Shown here: piece by piece, positions 30,669 to 43,175 of the stretch
How positions within the stretch are numbered: position 1 is the stretch's first letter
Layout: every line of letters begins with the position of its first letter
Assembly: GCA_018105865.1 (NCBI GenBank)
Contig: CM030862.1
Coordinates: 13,248,374-13,312,373, forward strand
DNA: 64,000 nt
Source: Metaphire vulgaris
Lineage: Eukaryota > Annelida > Clitellata > Crassiclitellata > Megascolecidae
Reading direction: 5' to 3'
Made by a program: the position numbers and the translations under genes
The notes under the pieces: model-generated
Databases searched by the model: none
The model's input: the letters and a program-made list of their open reading frames with translations, nothing else
Told to the model about the DNA's origin: nothing

Positions 30669-33600
30669 AGCCATCGATTTATTTTGACAGTTGAACTGAC
30701 AAACATGACGTTTATAAGGTTAAGACAGCAGTCACATTTACACTTTCTACTTAAATATACTGATTGTTGTCGTCGTCGTCGTCGAGCTCGGTTCTGTGTT
30801 GACGCCATTCGTGGTATCCGAATCGCTTGCATGATCTCCGTATGTTTAGCTAATGCATGGGGCCAGTTACGACCATACGGAAACTCTATCATCTCTCGCG
30901 GTATTAAAAAAACCATCAAAGCGAAGAATCTTTATTTCCATCTCTGCAATGAAAAGAGAATGACCGTCGCTACCCAAGCCATCTCTGGCACCAGTCTCAC
31001 AGAGAGTCGCTTCCATCGCTCAGCCTGGCCAACAAATTTTTGTTCGTATAACGACCGCGGATATCTGTGTGTAATGACCTGCGGGCTTTACTGGTGCCAT
31101 TTTTTTTCTATTGCGCTGCTCTAATTTGAACAAACGAGCATTTTTCGTTGTCATAAGAATATTATACGTTCCCTAAAAAGTTCGGCAAATCATCAATGTT
31201 ATCGAATGACAGCTCGTGGCTAACAAATCATTTCCTCTGAAAACATCCGTGATTATACAACGCATCTGTCACAGGAACCGAACGCTCGAACGATACGGTT
31301 CATTACTAATTTATACATGTATATGGCGCAATATTTTGCAACTATTATCGTCTGTCGGATTGTGCATGCGCCATCCAAGTACTGTATAGCTGTGTCATAG
31401 CTACCGTATATTATAATTATAAGGCCGTGGAGATAGGGGCAGATGATGTTATTATGCCTCCATTGTCCATACATGCGCAACTAAAGACACAAACGCATAG
31501 TTGGTTAGGAGTTAGGACTTAGGATCCCGGATCTCTGTGTGGCTTGGTGAGCTCTCTGCCTCTGGTGATCAAAAGTCCAAGTGGGGGAGGGGAGGCACAA
31601 TGGCGCTGGAAGATGTCGCATCACAGTCGCAAGAGAGAGACGCTTCCAGTTGCAGTCAGTCGTCTTTCTTTGCCGGGAGCCGACGTTTTTCCTCGAGGAG
31701 TGGGTAGATGCGTCGGGCCTCCTCAAAGTTTGAAATGCCATCCGCGCATCGAGCGCCGCCCCCACAGCAGTTTGTTGTCCGGTGTCCTGTACTACAAGCA
31801 ACTCGAGTTGCTCCGACGGGACACGCCCTATTCGCTTTGACCATTCGACGGACATATAGACATAAACAAAAACAAAGGCAGATGCAATATTACTACACAA
31901 ACACCACCACCACCACCACGCACACAAACACACGCAGTGGATGTATATAGGCCCCTCTTTCCTCCTGGCATGATCCGTGTCAATATTTTGATTATCCGTA
32001 ACCTATACCAGACAAATGCTTGGCTTCTGGATTGCATTCCCCAGCGCAGCGAATGTGTTCTCCTATATCTATACGCAATCATCCCAGACCGTGTTCCTTT
32101 CTGGTGTCTCTGCGTGACTGCGTTTCCTGTGACAGTGACAATCATGATTCAGAACCTTGTGAGAACCTTGGGGCATGAACTATGAGGCTACATGTTATAT
32201 GCAATTTTTAAATTAATACTCCCCATATCGATCGGGGGGGCTTTTGATCGCTAGCATAGGCACGAGAGGGGTACAGGGGGCGACCCATATTCTGGCTGGG
32301 GGTCAGTCGTCGTGGAATGAATTTACGCAAACAGAAGAGAAATCTTATGGGGGAGGAGAGGGAGAGTGGCGACAGAATTGATTTACTTGGTTGTATTACA
32401 TCTGTTGGCCAAAAAAAATTAAATCATATTATTACTCTTCAAACAAGTATGTATAGCAATATAGAAGTCTACTTATTGAACGTTTCTGCGGATGGGGTGC
32501 ACCCTAGCCCCCGCTGGGTAGCTCACGACGCTCCCCAAGCCCCCTAGTAGGACTAAAAGGGAGGGGAGTCGATGCTTTGATGTCCCTTAGCGCAGCCACC
32601 AGAGGGGCAGCTGTTAGGGTCCCTCTGAAGTTATCTGATCTGATCGGAACTACATGTAGTTGCGAAACATGACGAAAAAATTATTTCATGGAACAAGATG
32701 ATTGCCGAATAGCTGTCATGCGGTGTGACAATATGCCACGAATGTCAATATTTGAATCTAACTATATTTTTTTCTGAGGGGGCTTCGCCCAAGACCTCTT
32801 TGCGGAGCTAATGACTTCGGCATAGTGCATAGCGACAACAATATATGAGGTTACAGTCATTCGGCAGTGAGAAAGTCAATGCCTTCGAATTTTAGGCCAT
32901 TTTATTTGAGTACGGACTGACTTAATTGCATAGGCCTAATAATGGTCTGGCGACATGTGCCAGATGTTATGACCGATCGATTTTACATTTCAGTTTTAAT
33001 TGAAACTATGAAGTAATTTATCTTTGGGGAATCGTAAATTCTGCAGTGCAAGGCGCTTGGCAGACGCTCATTTCAGAGTCGGGTTTCAATTGAATGCAGA
33101 GGCCTCTGTGCGTACAATGTGATGAGTGAGGGCAGATGTTTCGCATCACTCCGTCAGAGGCAAGTCCGCAGGATTTTCACATTTCTTCTCGTTTCCAGGG
33201 CACCAATCAGTGCGCGATTTTTTGTGTGTGTGTGTGTGTGTGTGTGCGTCTTGGTGGAAGCCGATAATGCTGCTGGCTTTTAGAAATTGGGTAGCAAAAA
33301 CTTTTCGATGCGAGTTCTCCAACTCCCCACTGTTTTTTTTTTCAAATGAAATCAACCACTGGGCATCATCATCCTGATCATAATCATCATCATCATCATA
33401 ATCATCATCATCATAGTCATCATCATCATCATCATGATCATCAACATCAACATCATCATCATCAACAACAACATCATCAATCTAAGTGTTTGACTATGCC
33501 TCTTATATTTCGATGCTTAGAATATATGAGAATCTGTCGCAAATTTCGGATTTCTTCTAGAGTATCACCCATGAATTTAAATACATTCGAGTTTCTCGTT

Positions 33601-33742
33601 CAATCTTCAGCAGCGAAACAGAGATGTTCGACTTGGGACATAATATATTTACTATGCCATTACAATAGTGACATATTATGCTAGAATAGGCCTACATCTA
33701 TCACGATAGAAAGTAAAAAAAAATATAACCGCTTATTTCAGG

Positions 33743-33749
<7 letters not shown>

Positions 33750-33782
<33 letters not shown>
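33750..33782. repeat. (TA)n microsatellite
   Basis: About 17 TA repeats directly abutting the miniature element at 33783. Confidence 0.95.
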
Positions 33783-33786
<4 letters not shown>

Positions 33787-34178
33787 GCGTCGCCAGGAAT
33801 TTTGGGTTGGGCAAGAGGGCTGGCGTGTCAGATTCCTTACCCCCACCCCACTCGCCACCCTACAAAAAACATTCTCACCGGATTTGCGCGAATCTGATAG
33901 GCGGCCTGGGGTCAGCTTGGGGGGGGGGAGTTACCCCATTTGCCCCCCCCCATGGCGACGCTAATGTGTGTCAAACCGTACTAGAATTGTCAATATATTC
34001 TGTCTCAATTTTTTCTAGAGCTTTCGAAATGCCACGAACAATAATGAGCCATTTGAAACGACACTATACAAAGTCTTTCAGAAATCTATTCTCTGTCAAA
34101 TGTCTAAAAAATCAATCGAGAGATAAGATGGCGCTTAATTAAGAGAGCTGGTTTCTTGTATTACTGGTTTTATAGACC
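33783..34178. mobile_element. Deleted derivative of the miniature element plus 346 bp unit
   Basis: 33783-33966 matches the miniature element of the 23.4 kb composite in reverse orientation (AGTGGCGTCGCCAGGAATTTT to GGCGACGCTAATG). It joins directly to part of the 346 bp unit (33967-34178), lacking about 115 bp next to the CCTGTTTG junction. The unit runs uninterrupted through TCAATATATTCTGTCTCAA, the point where the 4.45 kb copy is broken. Confidence 0.8.
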
Positions 34179-34296
34179 CCTCTCCCCTAAGAGCGAAACA
34201 ATGCACTTCGTGGACCAGGATATTCTGCGAAATGAAATAATTGAGAATGTCCGGAGGACGAGGGAAAGGGGTAGAAATTACCCGGTGACGATGTTC

Positions 34297-34308
34297 TGCG
34301 CATGCGCA
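34297..34308. promoter_or_regulatory. TGCGCATGCGCA palindrome (NRF1-type site)
   Basis: A perfect 12 bp palindrome identical to the known NRF1 consensus core. No gene start was recognised nearby, so it may be an orphan or chance match. Confidence 0.35.
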
Positions 34309-34706
34309 GTCATTATCTTGTCTCGTTCGTCTGTCACAGGACGTAACATCAGTCGCCATGCAGCGTAGGCTATACAAGTGCACGCCTGTATGCAGTGGCA
34401 ATGGGATATGCTGAATTAATATATTAGACTTTAAAACTGACGAACTTTTGAGCAAGTCGCAAAGGGCGCGTTCTCTGAAGTAGGAAGCGAGAAGAGGCTT
34501 ATGTTTACACTGCTGCTTTTGAATGCGCTCAATTGTTTCGGGCCATAAAGTTTATATTACTGTATTTTGATACTCGATACACTGTGTGTCAAGAAAAATG
34601 GACATACTGCAATGACTACCTGCACACCGATTTCAACAAACGTTTGAATATGCAAACAACCTCTTAAACGAGTCAACAGACTAATGACTTTTCACATAAC
34701 GACACT

Positions 34707-35009
34707 CAGTGGCGTTGCCAGGATTTCCCGAAAGGGGGAGGATGTTTGGTTTTGACCGTGACCAACTTCGAAAAATCTTGACAAGCAAAAAAAGATAATC
34801 CTCATCTTTCTTCTTCTATTTTTCCCTGCCAGGTGCTGACAAGCAAAAAATAGGTCGTCACCTCTTATACCGTTACATTCTATAGCCAGGGGTTTCACCC
34901 CGAAAATCGCGTCCCAAAATATAAAGCATGTATAGAAACTCATTTTTAAAATGTTATTTTCGGCAGCAAGTGGGATTTTAACCCCCACACCCTCTTGGAT
35001 ACGCCACTG
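34707..35009. mobile_element. 303 bp hAT-type miniature element
   Basis: Starts CAGTGGCGTTGCCAGG and ends GGATACGCCACTG. Flanks are ACGACACT (34699-34706) and ACGACTCT (35010-35017), an 8 bp duplication with one mismatch. Confidence 0.82.
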
Positions 35010-35235
35010 ACGACTCTAGTATAGATTTATCTCTATATGTGTTTAAACTTTTGCTTAAATCGGGGAAGGGCCACTTTTTTCAGACACAGTGAATACAAAG
35101 TAAAACATGTAGCACACAAAAAACGGCCAAACATAGAACTCCAAAGTGCGTCAGAGAGCAGATGACGTCAATTGAGAGAGACAGAGAGAGACGTCTCACC
35201 ATATACATGTAAATAAGAAAAACGGCGCAAATTAA

Positions 35236-35316
35236 TTAACCCCTTAACCGTGTATTTAACTGTAACTCAATGTAAAATGGATGGATATATCCGGGGATCC
35301 CCAGTTATGGGGTTAA
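35236..35316. mobile_element. TTAA-flanked miniature element, copy 2
   Basis: TTAACCCCTTAACCG ... CCAGTTATGGGGTTAA, about 81 bp. It is closely similar to the copy at 45562-45641 over its whole length (shared TATTTAACTGTAACTCAAT and GGATATATCC). Confidence 0.75.
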
Positions 35317-36742
35317 AAATGTCTTTGTCGGTATAGTACTAAAATACTAAATGTATATAGCCAGTCGAGACCGACATTTTCTCATGGCGTCCTTTGGTAC
35401 CCCAATCTCGTGCAGCTGACACTCTCTGTCGCCCTTTAGGCCCGGTCTAGAAACACGCCTACTATGGCCTAGAAGGCTACAGATTCTCCGGTCTCATGAT
35501 GCTGTTCTAAATTTTGGGATTCTGTCAACATTTCCTTAACCCTAATATAAAACAGATGGGAATTTACATACTTTTCCAAGTCCCCTTGATTATATGATTA
35601 TATCCGTATGGAATTTTGCACCGATTCTATTATTTGCCGGCTGTGGTGCTGCGGGGGGAGGGGGTCGTGGGGGGAGGGTTCTTAGTATTTGACCCTTTCC
35701 TATCGCAATCTCTGCGTTGTAAGCTCTCAGCGGTCGTTATGTTTCGGTGTTTCTCCGTCAGCCACTGACAGTTCGACCGCGGAATTTGTATCCGGGTCTT
35801 TGCTAGACAGCCTAGGCTGACACAGTTCACCGACCGCCGCCTCCGCCTAGCGACGAACGGTTTGGGTCGACACCTCTTTAATTTCTTCGTAATTCAGGCG
35901 CTGGAGGCGCCCTCTCCCTATGGAAGTACCGATCGAACGCATCCCCCCTCCCGCCGAAATCTTATATGGTACAAAGGTAGCGCAATGGTTATGGGCGCAG
36001 CCGCGGGGTACCTGGGGCCGCCCATCCCTCCCCCCTCATTCGGACCGGGACCCGTCGTAGGATTTAAGCAAACCCGTTGATGCTCTGGAGTGGGTGAGAG
36101 AGTGTAGCATAACCGAAGAGAAAGATTGTGTTTAAGATGAAGGTACTTGACAAGACATTTTTATTTCAAAATGCCGATGTGCCCCTCCTAGTCCTTGCTT
36201 TTATCCTGGCTACGCCGCTGGCAACGGCGGCCTGGATTGTGCAGTTGTGCGGTTGCCCTCTTAATGACCCACCGCGAGTAGAGTGGACCGACCGCGTCGG
36301 GCAGACGCGGCCGTTGGTTGGCCAGCCTCTAATTTAGGTCAGATTTGTTTGCCTTCTTCATCTGTTGTTGTTGGTCATTCGACGTTCTGCCTAATTTGCG
36401 TATTTTACCAGAACCAAGCTCCTGGTTTTTGACGCTCCTCCCCCTCACCCCCACCCCCAACTCCAAGAATTTTACTACGAGTTGCGAATTGCTTCTTCTC
36501 CGTACACGGCCACTGGAAAACAAAATGGATTCGTTCGACATACATCGCCAGGGGGTGCATGATTTCCAGCTTGTAGGTGGAAAGAAAGTTGTCTTGACAT
36601 CTGAGCCTCTCCTACGTCTTCACAGTTTCATCAGACGCCTAAAAGGGGGCGGCGCTCGTATTCTGGCTGAGTCATCCGGTGGTAGTCTCGCTCGCGTAAA
36701 TCCCAAATCCTGCGAGACCAAAGGATACAATTAGCAGCACTG

Positions 36743-36745
<3 letters not shown>

Positions 36746-36808
<63 letters not shown>
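36746..36808. repeat. (GA)n microsatellite
   Basis: About 31 GA repeats upstream of the GT31 gene. Confidence 0.95.
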
Positions 36809-36809
<1 letters not shown>

Positions 36810-36926
36810 AGATATATGGTCGTACTTCGATAGAGATATCGGTTGTTCGAATAGATAATACCTGTGTAAGAGCGTCGACAGAGTGTGTATGAAGCCACAC
36901 TAATGATAATGGACCGTATAAATAGC

Positions 36927-36930
<4 letters not shown>

Positions 36931-37012
<82 letters not shown>
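36931..37012. repeat. (AT)n microsatellite
   Basis: About 41 AT repeats, ending about 340 bp before the GT31 start codon. Confidence 0.95.
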
Positions 37013-37015
<3 letters not shown>

Positions 37016-37355
37016 ATATGAGGATTAAAGTTGTAAGCATTGAAAATTGAGCACTTGTTTTGGTTTTTGTTGTAGAAAGCCATCATACGATCTGAAGTCG
37101 GTCTAAGATACCTGTGCACTATGACACAGTAGCAGGTGGCTAAAGGTAGAGAGAATGTTCACCGGGAAAGGATTTTACTGCGATACCAGCTGCGATACAC
37201 GTTGGATTATCGTCCGGCTCGGTCGTGACTACAGTAGGCGCTACAAAATTTATAGCTTAGGTCTATTTAGACCCGATGATGGGAAGGTAAGCTGATGATT
37301 TATTGGGTCTACTCCGACAGCAGAAGAAGAAGCCGTCGAATAGGGTAAACGGAAA

Positions 37356-38432
37356 ATGCGCCTTCGGAGCCTCGCTTTGGTAATTCTCGTCGTCGGATCT
37401 TTACCGCTCTTCGTTTTCCACGCCATCCGCTATTTCGACGCACCTGGCTCTCGGCCCTCGGGCAGCGGTGACATCGTCGGGCTCCAGCCGCTGGAACGGT
37501 TTTACCTCAACCCGAACGCCTCGAACGTCGTCGTCAACGCCCATCCTTTCGAGCTCCTGCTCGATCCCGGGTCGGCGCTCTGCTCCGGCGACGAGGAGGA
37601 GGAGGAGGAGGAGGAGGAGGGGATATACTTGCTGGTCTATGTCCATTCGGCGCCGCAGTACGGCGATCGCAGGACGGTGATTCGTAGAACCTGGGGCAAC
37701 GTCAGCCAATACGACGTCCCGGTTAGAGTGGTGTTCGTCATGGGAGTCGACAGCAGCAGCAATGACTCGTCCAGCGACGATGCCATCCGAACAGAGTACC
37801 GACGGTTCAACGACATCGTTCAGGAGAACTTCACCGACAGCTACGACAACATCACGTACAAGGCGATGGCGGCGCTGCGCTGGGTGGTCGCCAGGTGTCC
37901 GCAGGCGGTCTTCGTCCTGAAGGCGGACGACGACGCCTTCGTCAACATGGACAACCTGTTGCGGCTTCTGCGTCGTATGTCGACGGCGCAGCCCTCGCTG
38001 CACGACCGCAAGATGATGTGCAACCTGTGGCTGGACAAAGTGCCGCGCGAAGGCAAGTGGCGCCTCGAGAGGTCCGTCTTCCGGTTCGAATACTATCCGC
38101 CGTTCTGTCAGGGACTCGCGTTCGTCATGTCACGTGATCTAGTCGGGCCGCTCTACGACGCCACCGCCTACACGCCGTTCCTGCGCATGGACGACGTCTT
38201 CCTGACCGGGTTTGCCATGATGCGGGTGGAGGGGGCGGCGAAGGTACAGATGAACTCCTATTACGTAAGATATCAAGAACTGAAGAAGATGATTCGCGAT
38301 GGCAACTGGATAGAGTTCGTTTTCTCTCACGTCGAAAATCCGGAGGAGATTCCGAAACTATGGACGTCCGTTCAGACGACCAGCTGGGCGGAGAGTTTCC
38401 AGTTGCTTCTCTCGCGATTTGCCTTCTCTTGA
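37356..38432 (+). CDS. B3GALT-like: Beta-1,3-galactosyltransferase-type glycosyltransferase (GT31), intronless
   Basis: Golgi type II membrane enzyme of 358 residues, probably transferring galactose or GlcNAc in a beta-1,3 linkage; donor and acceptor are not determinable. Residues about 5-24 are a hydrophobic signal anchor after MRLRS. A spacer follows with a run of nine Glu near residues 79-88. The GT31 core has RRTVIRRTWG, VVFVMG, FTDSYDNITYKAMAALRWV, the metal-binding DDD at 191-193 (KADDDAFVNMDNLL), YYPPFCQGLAFVMS, and RMDDVFLTGF near 277-285 in place of the usual EDVYVG. N-glycosylation sequons occur at NASN, NVSQ, NDSS, NFTD and NITY. The length fits B3GALT1-5 relatives, which are also often single-exon genes. 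The start is the first ATG, immediately before the anchor. Confidence 0.93.
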   Translation: MRLRSLALVILVVGSLPLFVFHAIRYFDAPGSRPSGSGDIVGLQPLERFYLNPNASNVVVNAHPFELLLDPGSALCSGDEEEEEEEEEGIYLLVYVHSAPQYGDRRTVIRRTWGNVSQYDVPVRVVFVMGVDSSSNDSSSDDAIRTEYRRFNDIVQENFTDSYDNITYKAMAALRWVVARCPQAVFVLKADDDAFVNMDNLLRLLRRMSTAQPSLHDRKMMCNLWLDKVPREGKWRLERSVFRFEYYPPFCQGLAFVMSRDLVGPLYDATAYTPFLRMDDVFLTGFAMMRVEGAAKVQMNSYYVRYQELKKMIRDGNWIEFVFSHVENPEEIPKLWTSVQTTSWAESFQLLLSRFAFS

Positions 38433-38705
38433 ATCGGTAAAACACGGACGAGCGATTAATTATTCTTGCAACGTATATATTATAGGCAAATGGATCTCTC
38501 CGTGTGGGTGGTCGCCCCGTTTCATTGGCGGTGCCGTCCTGTGCTGCAGGGGTATTTAACTGGCGGCCCGCGGGCCAGGTCCGGCCCGCAAGGTACTGTG
38601 AAATGGCCGTGAAGATACCGAAACGATCTGTTATTTGTTTCTAATACATGCGACATATTTGTTAATGTCTTGTTTTAAATTTATCAGTTTTCTATTACTT
38701 ATAAA

Positions 38706-38984
38706 CAGTGGCGTAGCGAGGGGGCAGTAGGGGCGAACCGCTCCGGGCGGCACTTGCTTTAGGGGCGGCATTTTCGAGATTTTTTAATTTGAATTTTTTA
38801 CTTTTATGATGCGATAAGGGTTTTTTGCTTGTCAGAAATTTTTGGGAAATTAGTAACGTTTTTTTGCTTGTCAAGAATTCCAGGAAGTCTAGAACTTTTT
38901 TCTTGTCACTTTTTTGGTTGCCAGATTTTTTCGTAGGCGGTACTTTTTTCGCCCCGGGCGGCACTTTGCCTCGCTACGCCACTG
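38706..38984. mobile_element. 279 bp hAT-type miniature element
   Basis: Starts CAGTGGCGTAGCGAGG and ends CCTCGCTACGCCACTG, an excellent inverted repeat. Flanks are CTTATAAA (38698-38705) and CTTATGAA (38985-38992), an 8 bp duplication with one mismatch. Confidence 0.88.
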
Positions 38985-41032
38985 CTTATGAAATATATAT
39001 TTTTAACTTAAAAAATATTTTGCCCTGGCTCTCGCGGGCACCAGTCATAAAAATTCGGGCTTTATAGAATTTAGTCGCATACCTCTGGTCTACACTCTAC
39101 AGAACCAGGAAAATACTCATTTTTCAGTTTATTTTCGTTGATTTGAGGAGGACTGTACTCCGTGTACACAGCGCACAGGTTCGATCCTCGTGTAGAGATA
39201 AGTTGGTCGTTGGTAGGTCACGTGGTAATTTCCAAAAAATGACTTGTGCCTTGTGATGCGTCTCCGATTAATTTTGGATTTTGAGGACAGTTCATGTGGA
39301 GTCTGTGCTGCTGCTGCTGCTGCTGTCTGATCAGTATTTGCTTGTTGATACTGTATTGCATTGTTAATACTCGTATAGTTTGTTTATGGGCCACGGATGG
39401 GTAAACTGTTTCCCTTATAACCACTTTGATTATTTTCCTGTTCTTGGTCGAAGGCCACTCTAGATCTTGATCTAATTTATACTGTATTACCGAACACAGT
39501 TAAATGAACGAACTCCAAAATGCACGTCTATTTACAATGATAATGCGCTTTGGTTAATTAATTACATTTCAACGAATAGGCCTAATAACACATCGACCTT
39601 AACTTGCTGCTTACTTTACAATTACGGCCTACATTACTACGCATACGTTAGTTTATCTTGTTAAATTAGATGCACGGAGTTTATCGCAATTTTCAGCAAT
39701 CTCTTTGACGACTGGTCAAAGATTCTCCTGACTATAGCTGATGGTTCGAATTGGTCGGCAAACATCTATTTCTAGATGTGTTAATACTCAAACAAGAAAA
39801 TGTCTGTTCACAAATGTCTGTGAAACCATTCACTGAGAGCAAATTGTTTTACGTAGACAAATTTCTCACCACATCCAAACGTCTTCGAGTACTACTCAGT
39901 TTTAAACGAAATGTTAAGATCACGCGAGTTTTCTGAAAATCTATTCTAAATAGATGTCGAATTCTGCTCAAGCGTATACGCTACAGCAGGGGTGCTTAAA
40001 CCGCGGCCCGCGGTCCACAAACCGGACCGCGAAGACGTTTCTTGTGGACCGCCACAGCTTTCTGTGTCTGAGAAATTTAAAGTCTGTAATATTGGCTTAA
40101 TTGCTTACTGTTGTCACTGCAGAAGAGCAGCTGCGTGTTCGACACTTTATGACGAGCTAAATTTAGTCATGGTCACTGTTTTTGTGAAATTGGCCAATTT
40201 TCTATACGCTGCAATTCGGCGATACAGCGTTTCGTATTTTGTGTTCATTCCTTGAAAATGTGTCTGCTCTGAATTTAGAGATTTGCTGCTTCACGATGAC
40301 GTCATACGGTTGAGCAAAGAGAGAGTTTTGGAAAGAATCTGGAGACGAAGAGAAAATATTTAAGAGTTTCCTCAATCGCTAAAACACGCATCTTTGTTCC
40401 GTACAATGATACATTTCAACGCTTATTGAATTTGGTTTTTTGTGAGTTACAGATTTATAAAAATATATTATTTTAAATTGTGGAACATTCATATCGAGAC
40501 TTCGGCCCTCCAATATATAATCTGAGAATGTTCAATTTGGCCTAAAATGGTTGTACTCCATGTCATAGACTGACAGAGGATCTCTCAGAGGAGTGTCGTA
40601 CATTAACACCAGGTGGCAAACCGTAATTATGACCTCTGTTCTTCCTTATCTGTAGAAAGACAATAAAAATTAGCCTAATATTGGCTGGGGGAATTCTACA
40701 GTGGCAACACTCGTCGCATAATCTCATACGCCATTTGAAAAAGAGATAACGTTTACTTTAAGCAAACAATGTAGGCCTATACTGTATATGTGGAAGATAA
40801 TGCAAGAGTAGTCTTTTGTGCGGAAGTCTGTTTCCTATGAAACTACTGTAATTGACAGGGGCCAAGAAACTGAAGAAAGCGCTACTTGAGTGTCATAAGC
40901 CATTTCCATATTGGGATTTAGACTGAAAGCAGCGAACACGCAGGGAGCGGTTGAGTCTTTCTTCATGACAATTTCACAAGCGAGAAAATTTATGGCTGTT
41001 TCTAAATCATTCGGACCAGGATTAAATGCCCT

Positions 41033-41213
41033 CCATTGGCTTAGCCACTGGGGTGGGGTGGTCCTCTATTCCGGTTGGGACCGGTCGTGAGATTTGCCCC
41101 AAATCGTTGGATTAGTTTCGGGGGGTAGAGGCGGAAGAGGTGACGCGAATGTGCGAAATTGTTAGGGCCAAAAATGTCGACCCCCCTATTCAAGAGCCCT
41201 GGCTACGCCACTG
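41033..41213. mobile_element. Decayed hAT-type miniature element
   Basis: Starts CATTGGCTTAGCCA and ends TGGCTACGCCACTG. The inverted repeat is imperfect and the 8 bp flanks (ATGCCCTC, ATGTCAGG) match poorly. Confidence 0.5.
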
Positions 41214-41716
41214 ATGTCAGGGAGGACCTTGCCCTCCCCCCACTGAATTCCCGACTGGCGCAGCTGATGACACTGGTTCCACGTTCAGATTTTCTATCAG
41301 CGTGCAATTCGCAGACGACATAAAACCAAGATTTCGATATTACTCGACGTTAATAATAGGCCTAATTACCAGTCTCCGGGGGCGTTGAACGTAATTCGAT
41401 CGCTTATCTGCTGATAAATTCGCTATCGTCCTACGTTACGTTATCTCTTCGGACTCGGTCTACGTGAGCAGCTAATTGTGGAAGGATCTTATCCTATAAG
41501 ATAAATTAGCAATTCGGAGGAGGAGGAGGAAGAGGAGGGGTAGAAATGTAATTGAGAAAGCTCAACTTTTCTCGTATCGTTGATCGGTCTCATGATGTTG
41601 GTTGCGCCAGATTCCAAGTGACTTGTGGATCTTTTGCAAAACAGCGAATGAGGTGAGTTCTCGAAGTCCAAATGCCAGACGGTCGAATTACGGTGTCTCG
41701 CTTCTCAGAGAAAGCC

Positions 41717-41719
<3 letters not shown>

Positions 41720-41769
<50 letters not shown>
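41720..41769. repeat. (AG)n microsatellite
   Basis: About 25 AG repeats. Confidence 0.95.
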
Positions 41770-41771
<2 letters not shown>

Positions 41772-42033
41772 ATGAATTTTATTTTTAGAAGTAATTAGTT
41801 TAATTATCGGCTGCATGAGCGACGCTTTTTTCTCTGGTTCCAGCGTTGGCACCGCCGGGCGGGGGGTGGGGGGCGGCATTCTTTCTGTGCCTTCCGCCTT
41901 CCGCCCCTCTAAGGTCGAGTACATTGGCGCTGTCTGCTGCAATTTCTCTACCGACGACATAGGCCCAAGACCTCTCTTCTATGACACTTTAACATCCCCC
42001 ACATACCTCATGCAGATCAACTGGTAGTGGTGA

Positions 42034-42044
42034 TGATGATGCTC

Positions 42045-42094
<50 letters not shown>
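42034..42094. repeat. (GAT)n microsatellite
   Basis: About 20 GAT/ATG units with one interruption. Confidence 0.95.
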
Positions 42095-42095
<1 letters not shown>

Positions 42096-43175
42096 GGCCT
42101 AATAGCAGCGGCTGCAGCTTAGTCGATGTAAGCTAATAGATTAGTCCCCTGTCAAATGATCTGCTGTATTAAAACATACGACCTCTGTGTGTTCCTCTGT
42201 GCATGGAGTCTGGCCCTATCGCCTCGTATATGCTCTCCTCATTATTATTGTGGCCGATGACAAATGCAACCAAACAGGTTGGCGTCATCTGATTGGCTGT
42301 TGCTAGCGAGCGGTTGTCAACGGCAACAGCGGCCTCGCGTTGGCCTCTAGAGGCCTGACGAGTAGGCCTACAGATGAGTTGGGTAAAGTCGAAGTAGAGG
42401 CTCACGAGGCACGCGCCTCTGTTGAGCCATCGTCTTTACTGGTGGACAGTTAATAGTTTAGATTTTATTCCGTATTCTCTGAACGTAGGTTTGCGTTAGC
42501 ACGCAGTTAAATGGGCTTCGTTGGAGATTAGACTTGACCACGGGACCTATTTGAGGAATGAGGGATATTCTCTTCTTACGGGCGCGTCAAAAGTAGGCAT
42601 ACCCCAGGAACAGGTACGTGAATAAGTGTTCAGGTCTCGATCTCTCTCTATCGTGCTTGGAATTTCGGTTTCAATCAGTCCCCAATCGTGTGGTTCAAAT
42701 GATTGCAGGTTTCGATTTGTAGAGGAAGATTTACTTTTTCTCGAAGTGTGTTGAATTGAAATGACGTCAACCATCTTAGGCGCGCAAAGCACGCCGGGAA
42801 CGATTATTATTAAGATTCGAATCTTGATTTAAAACCCGATAAAGAATCAAAACCAAACAACTATATACTGCTATCCACTCATAGCAGAATGCCTATAGTG
42901 CATGCTCTGTTCTGTATCTATATATAAACTTGGATGAATAAAATGGGGGGGGGGCAATACCTTCCCACTCTCCAGCCTAGCATCTCAAAAAGTTAGGGTG
43001 GGGGAGGCTCGAACCTATAGCGGCTTAATAGAAGTTTCAGCCTATTTTGTTCTGTAATCCAGTCGCAACCTGCAGCGTCACTCGCTGTTAGTTTAATGAT
43101 TCAATATCTATTTTAAATAGGCTGATATATTCGTAAATATACTTTTCTTATTGCTAGATAGAAATATTCCGCAAT

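Larger units (their letters stand above)
29662..37355. other. Repeat-rich intergenic region
   Basis: Contains hAT-type elements at 30215-30668 and 34707-35009, the 33783-34178 derivative, a piggyBac-like miniature element, (GT)n at about 33221-33246, a (CAT)n tract at 33366-33478 and long (GA)n and (AT)n tracts before the GT31 gene. Open frames here, including one of 155 codons at 30657-31124, show no family resemblance or splice structure. Confidence 0.55.
38433..43175. other. Intergenic region with nested hAT-type elements
   Basis: Holds 38706-38984 (nested in a possible larger element about 38559-39092 starting CAGGGGTAT and ending ATACCTCTG, without clear target duplication), another hAT-like start at about 40000 (CAGGGGTGCTTAAACC), a decayed element about 41033-41213, a (GA)n tract and a (GAT)n tract. 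No gene was recognised. Confidence 0.5.

Noticed and set aside
30657..31124. 155-codon open frame
   Set aside because: No domain, no splice structure, overlaps the end of a hAT-type element, and the opposite strand is equally open. Treated as chance.
36631..37119. 162-codon minus-strand open frame
   Set aside because: Composed mainly of translated (GA)n and (AT)n tracts.
38559..39092. Larger hAT element around 38706-38984 (CAGGGGTAT ... ATACCTCTG)
   Set aside because: Terminal words are suggestive, but the flanks do not show a target duplication; mentioned only as context.
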